Assembly: GCF_964355755.1 (NCBI RefSeq)
Contig: NC_092671.1
Location: 6,645,001 to 6,709,000, forward strand
DNA: 64,000 bases
From: Antedon mediterranea
Taxonomy: Eukaryota; Echinodermata; Crinoidea; Comatulida; Antedonidae
Reading direction: 5' to 3'
Shown here: positions 45,244 through 62,444 of the stretch, one piece after another
Layout: each line of letters starts with the position of its first letter
Numbering within the stretch: position 1 is the stretch's first letter
Made by a program: the position numbers and the translations under genes
The notes under the pieces: generated by a model
The model's database searches: none
What the model saw: only the letters and a program-made list of their open reading frames with translations
What the model was told of the DNA's origin: nothing

Positions 45244-47585
45244 GTTTGAATAAAAATGTTCCCTTGTATCCGTTAACCTGAATATCATTAGATGAATTAG
45301 AAAACATATCCTCACGTACATTGGACCTTCTGTGAGGTTATTTTTTTAATTCTAATTTGTAATCAAACTGCCAGTATGTATAGTATACCTGTCACTAATA
45401 GTAATGATGTATTATAATCTGTCCTATCATTAAGTATAGTACTAGTAGACATTTGTAGGATATGTGGATATATTTGGTCTGTATACTGACAGAGTTTCAA
45501 CTCTGGAATGGGTAAGTGGGGGGTGGGGAGGGGGTAGAAGTTAAGGGTTGGATGAGGAGCTAAACTTTACAGTCAAATCATTCCATTATTATAGTGAATA
45601 TTTCTGTATTTTATTCAAGTTGATTGAAATCAAATTAATTGTGTAATTTTGGTACAATAATTTCAATTATGTATTGGGTTGCAAACCAAATAAATTATTT
45701 AAACAAAAATTACAATTTCACGTTTTCTTTGTGTTGAATTAAAATAAAACGTTTCTACAGTATACTAAATAGGCCTTCTGTATTATAATCATATTAAATT
45801 GTCTTGTCATAACCAAAAACATAGGCATACATGAACATTTCAATTCATGATTAACATATATAAAGGGTTTCAAATGCCTACTGCATTATCAGATATGATT
45901 TCCTCCAATCCAATGATTTTCATTATGTAAGATTGGAAAAGCACAAACAATTTATTCAGGCAGACTATTTATATGATTATGACACAATATGCCTAAGTAT
46001 TAATATTTACAGAGTATTGAAATAAAGAACGTAGAGACAACTCATCGTTGAAACTCAGCATATCTCATTTATTTAAACGAATGAGGAGGAGACATACGAT
46101 TTGAACACAATATCAGTGTCAGTAGCGACCTTGCGTTTCCAGATGCAGCAAGCAGCTAAGCAGCTATTGATTACAACAGTCATTCTGGTGTGCATTCTTA
46201 AATATATGTTTCTGAGCGTGCCCCCAACGACTTCAATGAAGAGAACATTCAGTGTACAGTTTGATTACTGTACATTATAAATGGTTACTATAATTTGGCA
46301 GATTTGGCGTCCCATACATGTATGTATGTTTGGTTTGTTGTTTTTTTAGTGTTTATAGAATGAATGAGGAAGTGATACGAAAAATTGGAGATTTTAAGAA
46401 TTAAGATTTCTGAATTCTGTACCAAAAGGTAGTGGACTTATATTTTAGATGTGCTTGAATACTATACATTGACCTATAATTTATTATCAAGTTAAAACAT
46501 TACTTGCTCAGATTTTTAAGCTAGGCCCTAGTTAGGCTAGTACTACTAGCTAGGCCTAGTAGCTAGCTAGCTAGTCTAGGCTAAGTACAGTAGGCTCGAC
46601 TTGGTACCCTCTGCATGCACCATGGACCCCACCCTAGTTGTTGTGTAGCCTAGGATAATCCAAGAGGTGATATCCATGGTATTATTAATACAGTAGTATA
46701 TTTGTAGTAAACTGGTGTTATTATACAGTATGCCTATTAGGGATTATTTAGCTTTTAAGAAGTTTCAATCAAGTTCATTCAGTTCAGTTTATCGGCACGG
46801 TTAATAATAACAGTGACACTGCTTTTGTATTTCTTTAAGTATTATTACCGTGCTAATTAATAATATTTGTGGTGGCTATAAAATTTGTCCATTGTTTCAA
46901 ATCTGGAAGGTCAATCGTGTGTCTGATACTTGTCTTTTTCTATTAAAATTATCAATCGTATACAGTGATTAGCTTATCATGCTGTCCAGTTTGGTAACTT
47001 ATTTGATGTATGGAACATATTAACATAATATTTTAGCCGATCACAGATAAAGATACCGGATATTCATTCGTTAATTTACTGATAAATTATTTTTTTATCT
47101 TTCTTTATCGTGATTATATTCGACAGCCTATTTTTGTTAATTGAATCACAAGATAGATTCGTGCAATTGTAACTGTGCTTGTTTTAATTTGGTCTTACTT
47201 TGTGGTAGGTTGTGTGTATAATTGTTCTCCATTTTAATATCAAAATAAAAAGCTAACAAATATAGATACTGTAGTACAGTATGTGGTTATTAATTATGAA
47301 TAGTAAAATAATTACTTATAATAACATGGAGTAAAGAATGATAATAATAAGTAAATTACCTGAATTCTGTGGGTTTGCTGTTTTTATCTTGTTGTATACG
47401 GCATTGTTTGTACGTGACTGTTACTGTAGATTTGTGATCGCACTTGCATGCCTCACTTGACAGTAGTCGCTCACTCAAAATTTGCAGTGAACCTATACCT
47501 ACTGTACATCATTATTATGATAAGCTATAGTGTAGTATAAGTTTTGTTGTTTATCAGGAAAGACGAAAGAAAGAAGGGGAGTAGA

Positions 47586-53363
<5,778 letters not shown>

Positions 53364-53477
53364 TTGTGTAACCAGCGTGTGATTCAGATTTAACTGCTTG
53401 AGATAAATTTCCTGATGATTGATCAACTAGCATTCATGTTTCAAAGTTCCAGTCATCCATTTGTAAAAAGTACAGTA

Positions 53478-53735
53478 CCTGATGAAGAAGTCTACCTGAT
53501 GAAGAAATGTACCTGATGAAGAAATGTACCTGATGAAAAAGTCTATCTGATGAAGAAGTATACCTGATGGAGAAGTGTATTTGATGAAGAAGTGTATCTG
53601 ATGAAGAAGTGTATCTGATGGAGAAGTGTATCTGATGAAGAAGTGTACCTGAAGGAGAAGTGTATCTGATGAAGAGGTCTACCTGATGGAGAAGTGTATC
53701 TGATGAAGAAGTTTATCTAATGAAGAAGAAGTCTT
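53478..53735 (+). repeat. 17-bp minisatellite in the MyD88 3' UTR
   Basis: About 15 imperfect copies of ACCTGATGAAGAAGTGT or ATCTGATGGAGAAGTGT between the stop codon and the likely poly(A) signal, so it should be present in the mRNA. Confidence 0.9.
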
Positions 53736-53809
53736 TCTATATATAGACATATATATATGAACCTAAGATCTGACTTACTTTGACTTTTATTAGGTAGAAG
53801 ATTAATAAG

Positions 53810-53815
53810 AATAAA
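53810..53815 (+). terminator. Likely MyD88 poly(A) signal
   Basis: AATAAA about 450 bp after the MyD88 stop codon, just beyond the 17-bp minisatellite. Confidence 0.5.
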
Positions 53816-54019
53816 GTTGTACAGTACATCTAAAAATAATTTTAAAATCAGAGTGTGCTGCAGATCTAAATACTTTCTCAGAACATTCCATTATAAGACG
53901 TTAGGATTCTTCTGAATATATTTTGTTTTAAATATTGGATATTATATTATGATATGTCAACTAATATATACCATAATTCATTCTATACTGTAAGCATACA
54001 ATTCCTTATGTAGCTCATA

Positions 54020-56350
54020 GTAATAGGATATATTACAGGATTTTTTTCAAAAAATGGCCATAATATCGACTTGTAAAATTAAATTAATAGGGTTGAAATT
54101 TGACTAAAAAATTAATTTTATAGTTGATATTTTGGCAAAAAAATTTAAATGTTTACCTTTTTATTTTTTAACATAACTGGTTACTATATGAGAATTTGAG
54201 ATGCGCTGACTCACATAATATGTTCTGAGCATGTTATCTCAATATATATTTCTGCGCATGTTTATTATGCTATAGTAACCATTTATGTCAAAAACTAGTT
54301 ACTACAGCACAATTGACATGCGCAGAACCCATTATTCGTCTCTGCGCATGTTTATTATGCAATAATAACCATTTATGTGAAAAAATAAAAAGGGTCGAAA
54401 ATCGGCCATTTTTCGACCTTTTTATTTTTCGATAAAACTGGTTAATATAGCACAATTAACATGCGCAGAACCCATTATTTGCCTCTGCGCATGTTTATTA
54501 TGCTAGTAACCATTTATGTCAAAAACTGTTTACTATAGCACAATTGACATGCGCAGAACCCATTATTCGTCTCTGTGCATGTTTATTATGCAATAGTAAC
54601 CCTTTATGTGAAAAAATTAAAGGGTCGAAAATCGGTCATTTTTCGAAAATTACCCTGTACTATAGTAGGCCTACAGGGATTTTTTCCAAAAATGGCAAAT
54701 TTTCGACCTTTTAATTTTTCGATAAAACTGGTTACTATAGCACAATTAACATGTGCAGAACCCATTAGTCGACTCTGCGCATGTTTATTATGCTATAGTA
54801 ACCATTTATGTCAAAACTAGTTACTATAGCACAATTGACATGCGCAGAACCCATTATTCGTCTCTGCGCATGTTTATTATGCAATAGTAACCATTTATGT
54901 CAAAAAATAAAAGGGTCGAAAATCGGCCATTTTTCGAAAGTTTACCTGTACTATATATAGTACAGGGATTTTTTTTTTAAATGGTCAATTTTCGACCTTT
55001 TTATTTTTCGATAAAACTGGTTACATAGCACAATTAACATGCGCAGAACCCATTAGTCGACTCTGCGCATGTTTATTATGCAATAGTAACCATTTATGTC
55101 AAAAAATAAAAAGGGTCGAAAATCGGCCATTTTTTGAAAATTTGCCTGTACTATAGTACAGAGATTTTTCCAAAAAATGCGCAGAACCTATTATTTGTCT
55201 CTGCGCATGTTTATTATGCTATAGTAACCATTTATGTCAAAAACTGGTTACTATAGCACAATTTACATGCGCACAACCCATTATTCGTCTCTGTGCATGT
55301 TTATTATGCAATAGTAACCATTTATGTCAAAAAATAAAAGGGTCGAAAATCGGCCATTTTTCGAAAATTTACCTGTACTATAGCACAGGGATTTTTTCAA
55401 AAAATGGCCAATTTTCGACCTTTTTATTTTTCGATAAAACTGGTTACATAGCACAATTAACATGCGCAGAACCCATTAGTCGACTCTGCGCATGTTTATT
55501 ATGCTATAGTAACCATTTATGTCAAAAACTGGTTACTATAGCACAATTGACATGCGCAGAACCCATTATTCGTCTCTGCGCATGTTAATTATGCAATAGT
55601 AACCATTTATATCAAAAAATAAAAAAGGTCGAAAATCGGCCATTTTTCGAAAATTTTCCTGTACTTTTCAAAAAATGGTCAATTTTCGACCTTTTCATTT
55701 TTCGATAAAACTGGTTACTATAGCACAATTAACATGCGCAGAGCCCATTAGTCGACTCTGCGCATGTTTATTATGCAATAGTAACCATTTATGTCAAAAC
55801 TGGTTACAATAGCACAATTGACATGCGCAGAACTCATTATTCGTCTCTGCGCATGTTTATTATGCAATAGTACGGTAACCCTTTATGTCAAAAAATAAAA
55901 GGGTCGAAAATCGGCCATTTTTCGAAAATTTCCCTGTACTATAGTACAGGGATTTTTTTTTTAAACTGGCCAATTTTCGACCTTTTTATTTTTCGATAAA
56001 ACTGGTTACTATAGCACAATTACCATGCGCAGAGCCCATTAGTCGACTCTGCGCATGTTTATTATGCAATAGTAACCATTTATGTCAAAAAATAAAAATG
56101 GTCGAAAATCGGCCATTTTTCGAAAATTTTCCTGTACTTTAGTACAGAGAAATTTTCGAAAAATGATAAACTTTCGACCCTTTTATTTTTTGACAAAACT
56201 GGTTACTACGACTCTACAAGATGATTATAACGCAATATATGCGCATTTATGGCAATATTATTGCATAACAATTGAAGTTTAAAAAATCCATATTTTTGCC
56301 ATTTCGAAAAAATCCTTGTACTAGTACAGGTACATTTTCGAACATTGTTC
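54020..56350. repeat. Nested-palindrome satellite, about 7 units of ~300 bp
   Basis: Each unit contains a pair of inverted blocks (GGTCGAAAATCGGCCATTTT against AAAATGGCCAATTTTCGACC) around CCTGTACTATAGTACAGGG, then one or two blocks of CTGGTTACTATAGCACAATT with inverted ATGCGCAGA..TCTGCGCAT arms, then AATAGTAACCATTTATGTC. Units start near 54390, 54617, 54910, 55100, 55335, 55625, 55900 and 56095. Small open frames inside are by-products of the repeat. Confidence 0.92.
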
Positions 56351-56566
56351 TGCGCATGTCAACTCAATATAGATATAGTATAAAATTTGCATATTTAAAA
56401 CATATTTTGTTAATGAGTAACTAATTTTTAAAATAATTGGTTTAATGTTCATGATGAGATATTATCGGTTTTGTTTTGGGGTTTGGCGGGTTTCCCTGTG
56501 TATACTAATGGAGATACAGATTAATACGCTCTCAATAAAATAATAATAATAACATTATTTAAAACT

Positions 56567-56751
56567 TCCGTAAGGAAATACGAAAATGAAAGTGACTTCT
56601 GTTTATTTATTCAAGAAAAGTTTTCTTTGAATTGATAATAAAGTTTATATTATAGTTTATTTCCTTATTCATATCCTACCGTACAGTTACTGACGTGTTT
56701 TTTAAATATACAAGCGGACAAGTTGCATTTTAATTTACAAGATAAACAAAA
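56567..56751 (+). promoter_or_regulatory. Shared upstream region of the GPCR array
   Basis: The motifs AAATACGAAAATGAAAGTGA and AGCGGACAAGTTGC occur upstream of paralogue 1 (56576 and 56713) and of paralogue 3 (62291 and 62411); a variant AAGTGGAAGTTG precedes paralogue 2 (59235). Conservation suggests a duplicated promoter or 5' UTR; no core element was identified. Confidence 0.45.
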
Positions 56752-56755
56752 ATGG
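56752..56755 (+). CDS. Four-nucleotide coding part of GPCR 1 first exon (ATG G)
   Basis: AAAAATGG is followed by GTAAGTAAGGCCTACC, a strong donor. The next acceptor ATTGTTTTAG at 56977-56986 gives G|AT, so the protein starts Met-Asp. The same ATGGGTAAGT occurs upstream of all three paralogues. Confidence 0.6.
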
Positions 56756-57990
56756 GTAAGTAAGGCCTACCTTCAATAACATACGAATAGTTTTAATTTA
56801 AAGACAATGATTTATATTACAAAGATTAAAATAAGGAAGAGGAAAAGTATGTTTTAACAACGAATAAGTGTTATTTTTGATGTTGTATTAATTATTGCTG
56901 TTAGATGATGATAAAATAGAATAAGACAACAGATTAAATGTTATTCATTTTTGTTTTAAGTATAAAAAGATTTATGATTGTTTTAGATGACACGTATACA
57001 ACTACTACCAACATTGCCAGTACATTTGGAACTATATTCAACGAACCAGATAACAAATGGCTGATAAAGTTACGGTTTGTTGTCATAGGCATTGGAATTA
57101 TGCTGAATGTTGGCGTCACTGCAGTTTTCTTGTACATAAAAATGTACAAGAAGTCTTTACTACATGGCTTAATATTTCAGCAGTCGGTAGTAGATCTATT
57201 TGGTTGCTGTATGTTTCTGTTCTTTTACAACCAAGATGCGCCAGACGGAACAGGAGGGTGTGTCTTCTGCAAAGCTCGAGTACTGTACTGGTTCGGAACG
57301 TATACCTCAGTATACAACCTTGTGATGATAACAGTTGAACGTTACATTGCAGTGGTACACCCTCTGACGTACAGAAACAGAAATATTGGCAGAAAATCAG
57401 GATTATTTTACACAATTCCGTACATTATCGGTTTCTTGATCTCCTTTCATCTTGCCATAATCGCCGATGCCAACGAAGAGCTTCCGGGAGAGTGCCGTTA
57501 TAATGAGTCCAGTAAAGCGGTCAGTGTTCTTTCCGGATTGCTGCAGTTTCTTCTGATATTCTTCCTACCTGCTGGTTTTATGATCTTCTGCTACTCACGC
57601 ATTCTGTCAAAAATACATAGAAAATCTCAAGAGAATAAGCAGCATGTTCGTGGCAGAAAACAACCGTATGTCTCCATAAAAAGAAATCTTGTGTTTACGA
57701 TGTTAATCGTGGTTATTGCATTCATTATCACTACAGCACCAAATACCATTATGTACCTAATTTATAATATCTGTCACTGCTTTGCTTTCAGTACCATCAT
57801 TGAGCACGAATTTACAGTTCTCCTTAGCACGTGTAATATGTGTATTAACCCTATCATATATGGGGCAAAGATGGACAATTTCAGAAGCGGTTTGCGCAAA
57901 ATTTGGCGTCGGATATTTAGATTACGGTATGTCGGTGATGAGTCTAGCGCAGTGAATACTTCTCAAAGTATCACAAATACTGGTGTATAA
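56752..57990 (+). CDS. Rhodopsin-class GPCR, tandem paralogue 1
   Basis: A seven-transmembrane receptor, probably for a peptide or small ligand; family not identified. Proposed exons: ATG G at 56752-56755, then 56987-57990, 335 aa starting MDDTYTTTTNIAS. Class A marks: N42 in TM1, D71 in TM2 (SVVDLFG), Cys96 and Cys171 as the extracellular disulfide pair, ERY 119-121 ending TM3, P196 in TM5, P253 in TM6, NPIIY 289-293 in TM7, then DNFRSG as helix 8. Unusual: TM4 lacks the common Trp, and TM6 has TTAP where CWxP is usual. It has an extra Cys93 absent in its paralogues. The C-terminus NTGV fits a class I PDZ ligand. Alternative: unspliced start at ATG 56974 (MIVLDDTY). Its 5' flank and intron are nearly the same as those of paralogue 2. 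Confidence 0.88.
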
Positions 57991-59290
57991 TTGTATAATG
58001 CAGTATTTTAGGTCAATTTAATGTCGACCATGTCGATCCATCAAATGTGAAAATTGTTCGTAAATGTAACAATTACAATGTAAATCTTAGCCCATAAATG
58101 TAAAATTGTTATACGCCTTTTTTTAATCGGAGTTAAAGGACAACTTTACCGAAAACCATATGTTGACAACGTATTAGGAATGTATAATTATGATTTCAGA
58201 ACACAATTGTGAGATTTACGATATCGCCCCGCGCGCTCGCCGTACAGTCGTCGCCGTAAATTGCTGTGACGTCAAGTGTGCTTAGCAAAATATACCTCAT
58301 GAGTTTTCACTTTTGTTAATATACAAGAGATAATTAGTACTCGTCATTTAAATTGCTAAATTGACCTGCATTAGGCTTAAATTTGCCAAAATATTTGGGC
58401 TGTTATTTTGAAGAAACACTTCAATATCCAGATGGGCAAAAGAAACAATACTAACATTCAACATTTATATTTTTTACAATTTATTTATTACTATACATTT
58501 TCGTTTTATATATTGCAGTAATTGGTCATATCTGTTTAAGAGGAGGGAGGTTTGGAGATTTAAATAAGATAGGCCTAATATTTGATTTTTTAAAGGTCAT
58601 CATCTAAGATGCTCTGATTGGTACCGTGAACTTCCTGAAAATATGGTTAATTATCTGTTGACACTGCAGCTGAAGTAGTATCTTCGGGGTGTTTCGAAAA
58701 CAGAAACCTAAAAAAACAGAGAGACCAGTGACCCCGGGTCTACATAACGTAAATATTAAGAAGTTTTTGTTGGGGGCTCTGTATTTGAGAATTCTCGAAA
58801 CAGACCACCTATATGACGTAATATTGAGAAGTTTAGTGATGGTGTCACATTGGGTCACTGACCTCCGTGTTTTAGGTCTCTGTTTTCGAATCACATAGTA
58901 TCGTTCGTAGAAAACCATATGAAAATAGATAGGCGGAATTAAAAGTTTCAAATATACATTTACAATTGTATATATAAACAAATCAGGCAAATATATAAGT
59001 GATTTTCAAATTTCCTTGTTTATTGTGTTACCTTTTAAGGGAAGCACAATTCTGTCATATTTTTAGATACAATTTAGAATTGGGTACTTCCCTATTTGCG
59101 TCATTATTGAATAAAATGAGATTTGACACTATATTCATTTCTGTGTTTTTTGGGAGCCATTTGTCAAGTTTTTTCTAATTTAGTTCCTTATTGATAGCTT
59201 CCGTACTAGTAATGACGTGTTGTTAAATATATACAAGTGGAAGTTGTGTTGCTATTCTTTTAGTTTAAAGATTACAAGAAAATCGAAAAA
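57991..59290. other. Spacer between GPCR 1 and GPCR 2
   Basis: Non-coding. A CG-richer segment near 58210-58270 (CGCCCCGCGCGCTCGCCG), a 204-bp MITE (58691-58894), and a block from about 58740 to 59290 that is homologous to 61808-62440, showing that spacer and gene duplicated together. Confidence 0.6.
58691..58894. mobile_element. MITE with ~42-bp inverted termini
   Basis: The left arm, TTCGAAAACAGAAACCTAAA then CAGTGACCC, is complementary to the right arm, GGGTCACTGACC then TTTAGGTCTCTGTTTTCGAA. The interior repeats AATATT(A/G)AGAAGTTT. A decayed relative lies at 61808-61932. Confidence 0.85.
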
Positions 59291-59294
59291 ATGG
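59291..59294 (+). CDS. Four-nucleotide coding part of GPCR 2 first exon (ATG G)
   Basis: AATCGAAAAAATGG then GTAAGTAAGGCCTACC; acceptor ATTGTTTTAG ends at 59679. Same arrangement and phase as paralogue 1. Confidence 0.6.
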
Positions 59295-60695
59295 GTAAGT
59301 AAGGCCTACCTTCAATGACATACGACTAGTTTTATTTTAAAGACAAGGATTTAGATTACAAAGATTAAAATAAGGAAGGGGAAATTATGTTTTAACAACC
59401 AATATGTTATTTTGATGTTGTATATCTATATAATATTGAGGCAGTTTTAACTTATTTGAATGTATGTTTATATGCCCTGCCTATGCAGCTCTTTGATTTA
59501 TACTGTATTATAGGCCTATTGTCTTTCTATGCATCAATCCTGGTTATAGACGACTTTGGTTGCTCAGGTTTAATTGATGCGGAAATAAAATAAGACAATA
59601 AGAGACAAAAAGGAAAAAAAATCACTTTGCAACAAGTTAATCATTGTTTTAAGTATAAAAGAATGTATGATTGTTTTAGATATGGATGACACGGATACAA
59701 CTACTGACGTTGCCAGTACATTTGGAACTATATTCAACGAACCAGATAACAAATGGCTGATAACTTTACGGTTTGTTGTCATAGGCATTGGAATTATGCT
59801 GAATGTTGGCGTCACTGCAGTTTTCCTGTACATAAAAATGTACAAGAAGTCTTTACTACATGGCTTAATATTTCAGCAGTCGGTAGTAGATCTATTTGGT
59901 TGCTGTATGTTTCTGTTCTTTTACAACCAAGATGCACCAGATGGAACAGGAGGGCGTGTCTTCTGCAAAGCTCGAGTACTGTACTGGTTCGGAACGTATA
60001 CCTCAGTATACAACCTTGTGATGATAACAGTTGAACGTTACATTGCAGTGGTACACCCTCTGACGTACAGAAACAGAAATATTGGCAGAAAATCAGGATT
60101 ATTTTACACAATTCCGTACATTATCGGTTTCTTGATCTCCTTTCATCTTGCCATAATCGCCGATGCCAACGAAGAGCTTCCGGGAGAGTGCCGTTATAAT
60201 GAGTCCAGTAAAGCGGTCAGTGTTCTTTCCGGATTGCTGCAGTTTCTTCTCATATTCTTCCTACCTGCTGGTTTTATGATCTTCTGCTACTCTCGCATTC
60301 TGTCAGAGATACATAGAAGATCTCTAGATAATAAGCAGCATTCCAATAGTAGGAAACAACTGTATGTCTCCATAAAAAGAAATCTTGTGTTTACAATGTT
60401 AATCGTGGTTATTGCATTCATTATCACTACAGCACCAAATACCAGTATGTACTTAATTTATAATATCTGTCAATGCTTTGCTTTCAGTATCATCATTGAA
60501 CACGAGTTTACAGTGCTCCTTAGCACGTGTAATATGTGTATTAACCCTATAATATATGGGGCAAAGATGGACAATTTCAGAAGCGGCGTGCGTAAAATTT
60601 GGCGACAATTAATATTACATTTAGGCCTACACAGTGTTGGAGATGAGTCGACTGCAGTAAATACATCACAAAATAAGTCGAAAACAAGTATTTAA
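59291..60695 (+). CDS. Rhodopsin-class GPCR, tandem paralogue 2
   Basis: Proposed exons 59291-59294 (ATG G) and 59680-60695, 339 aa starting MDMDDTDTTTDVAS. From TM1 to TM5 it is almost identical to paralogue 1, including at third positions. It differs in the third intracellular loop (SEIHRRSLDNKQHSNSRK) and in the C-tail, which is instead like paralogue 3 (GVRKIWRQ, GDESTAVNTSQN). C-terminus KTSI fits a PDZ ligand. Conserved marks: ERY, Cys pair, NPIIY. The intron is longer by insertions near 59420-59570. AATAAA at 60832-60837 may be its poly(A) signal. Alternative unspliced start: ATG 59667 (MIVLDMDD). Confidence 0.88.
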
Positions 60696-60837
60696 GTTTA
60701 CGTCGATTACAAGTGGTTGACAATGAAAGGTATCCTCCGCTTCTCGGATGTCTATCACCATCGACGACCAATCCGATTAAACTTTATATAAATTAGTGAG
60801 TTAGATTCGTTCGCTAGTCTAAATAAAATATATAATA

Positions 60838-62440
60838 GGCTAAAGAAAGTTATGCCAAATTGAATTTTTAGTAATACCTTTCGACTCTGTGATCGGTGGA
60901 ATGTCTATGAAAGTTTAGTTTTTAAACCGAATTTGTTGTATCTCCACATACTACAATATTTGCTCAGTATCAAAGAAATATCTGTATAATATAGCATCGA
61001 ATTTGCATCACATGTGGTGCCTGTATCATGTTAGGTTAAGGGTTAGGTTTTGGTATGTGATGTTGTATTACCGAGTATTCCTGATACTGGAGACATACGT
61101 CATCTAGATTATCTAGCCGATACTGGAGGCCTATTATTGTACCCCAAAAACATGAATCAGAATAGGCCTTTTACAGTTTAAAATAAAAGTTATTCTCTTC
61201 TGCAGAAAATAAACGGAAACAACATTTTAATTATAAAAACAAACAAAAACACAGTTAAATCTAATAAAAAAAACTTGTTTCTTTAAAATACAGTTTTTCA
61301 TGGGGACAATACTGTATATCTTTAATTCGCTTGAAATTACAGTTTTTTCGGGCAAATATTTTCTTGATTTAATTTTTTGTCAAAGTGAATACTATAACTG
61401 TTATGCGACATTAAAATGGCATAAACAAAAAAAAATTAATTTGTCATGGGAACAACTGTATACTGTATTTTTAACTAAAATATGTTGTATTAATTGGACA
61501 AAATAAAATTCTTTGGTTCAAAATAAACATAACAACAATATCACGTGTATGTATTTAATAATAATATTACTGTATATGGTATATTATGATTTTAAAAATC
61601 TTAAAACAAAAATAATCAGATATGATATGATTTATTTTTAACTTTCTGAATTTACATAAATGTTGGCCAGTGTAGTTGAATGTACTTTTATCAGAAAAAA
61701 AACGAAAATAAAAACAAACAGATATTTTTAATCTGTTTATTGTGTTACTTAAAAGTACTAACATACTTGTCTACTGTAACTTCCTAGTTTATTTTAAGTA
61801 TTATACAGCAATATTGAGAAGTTTTTGTTTGGGCCTCTGTTTTTGAGAAATCTAAAAAACGAAGACTAGTGAGAAGTTTAGTGAGGGTCTCACATTGGGT
61901 CACTGGTATGGTCTCCGTTTTTGAGTCACAATAGATCGTCCGTAGAAAAAACAATATAAAAAAAGACGGAAATAAAGGTTTAAAATGTATACTTTTACTT
62001 GTATATTGTAAAGTAATTTCAAATATTGAAATGTGTCTATTTCTTTGTTTATTCGGTTACCGACTGCATTATACTTTATAAGGGAAGAATGCACACCACA
62101 ATGGGTAGGCCTAAGTAAATATAATTGTATCAACTAACTATTATTGTAGATACAATTCCTTTAAATTTTCTCTTTCTGAAATAATTTTTCTTTTCAATAG
62201 TTTATATTTTAGTCGGTTTTGTCAGTGAGTAGTCCACAAGTAGTACAAATGTTCTTAATTTACTATATAACATTCCAACTCCCGAAAGCAAATACGAAAA
62301 TGAAAGTGATATTTATTTTTTTGAAAGTGTGATAGCCTATAGTATCCAAACGCATATTGGTTTAGTTCTTTATTGATAGCCTACAATACCATACTATTTT
62401 TTAAACTTTAAGCGGACAAGTTGCGTTGGTAATCGAAAAA
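60838..62440. other. Spacer between GPCR 2 and GPCR 3
   Basis: AT-rich, no gene seen. A decayed relative of the 58.7-kb MITE (61808-61932) and flanking sequence homologous to the first spacer (GTTTATT..GGTTACC..AAGGGAAG) precede paralogue 3. Confidence 0.55.
61808..61932. repeat. Decayed relative of the 58.7-kb MITE
   Basis: AATATTGAGAAGTTTTTGTT, then TTTAGTGAGGGTCTCACATT and GGGTCACTGG are shared; the left inverted terminus is missing. Confidence 0.65.
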
Positions 62441-62444
62441 ATGG
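62441..62444 (+). CDS. Four-nucleotide coding part of GPCR 3 first exon (ATG G)
   Basis: AATCGAAAAAATGG then GTAAGTAGTAG; acceptor ATTGTTTTAG ends at 62907. Conservation in the most diverged paralogue supports the exon. Confidence 0.6.

Larger units (their letters stand above)
43600..47540. other. Intergenic region between SNX4 and MyD88
   Basis: AT-rich. It holds a 195-bp hairpin repeat (44190-44385), one palindromic MITE (45088-45243), a G-rich run (about 45510-45534) and a GGCTAG/GGCCTA cluster (46520-46600). No gene or RNA recognised. The last few hundred bases should include the MyD88 promoter and any 5' UTR exon. Confidence 0.55.

Noticed and set aside
45510-45534. G-quadruplex in the SNX4-MyD88 spacer
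   Set aside because: Only three close G-runs; the fourth is about ten bases away, weaker than the MyD88 intron motif.
47544-47585. Longer MyD88 N-terminus starting upstream of 47586
   Set aside because: The upstream start would be TTG, and a likely splice acceptor (TTTATCAG) lies between; the ATG at 47586 is the first methionine codon in frame.
54575-56282. Short repetitive open frames with KRSKIGHFLKK-like sequences
   Set aside because: They are generated by the palindromic satellite units on both strands and lack start, splice or homology support.
57057-57415. Out-of-frame and antisense open frames within the GPCR genes
   Set aside because: They overlap the conserved seven-transmembrane frame and are repeated in paralogue 2 only because the genes are.
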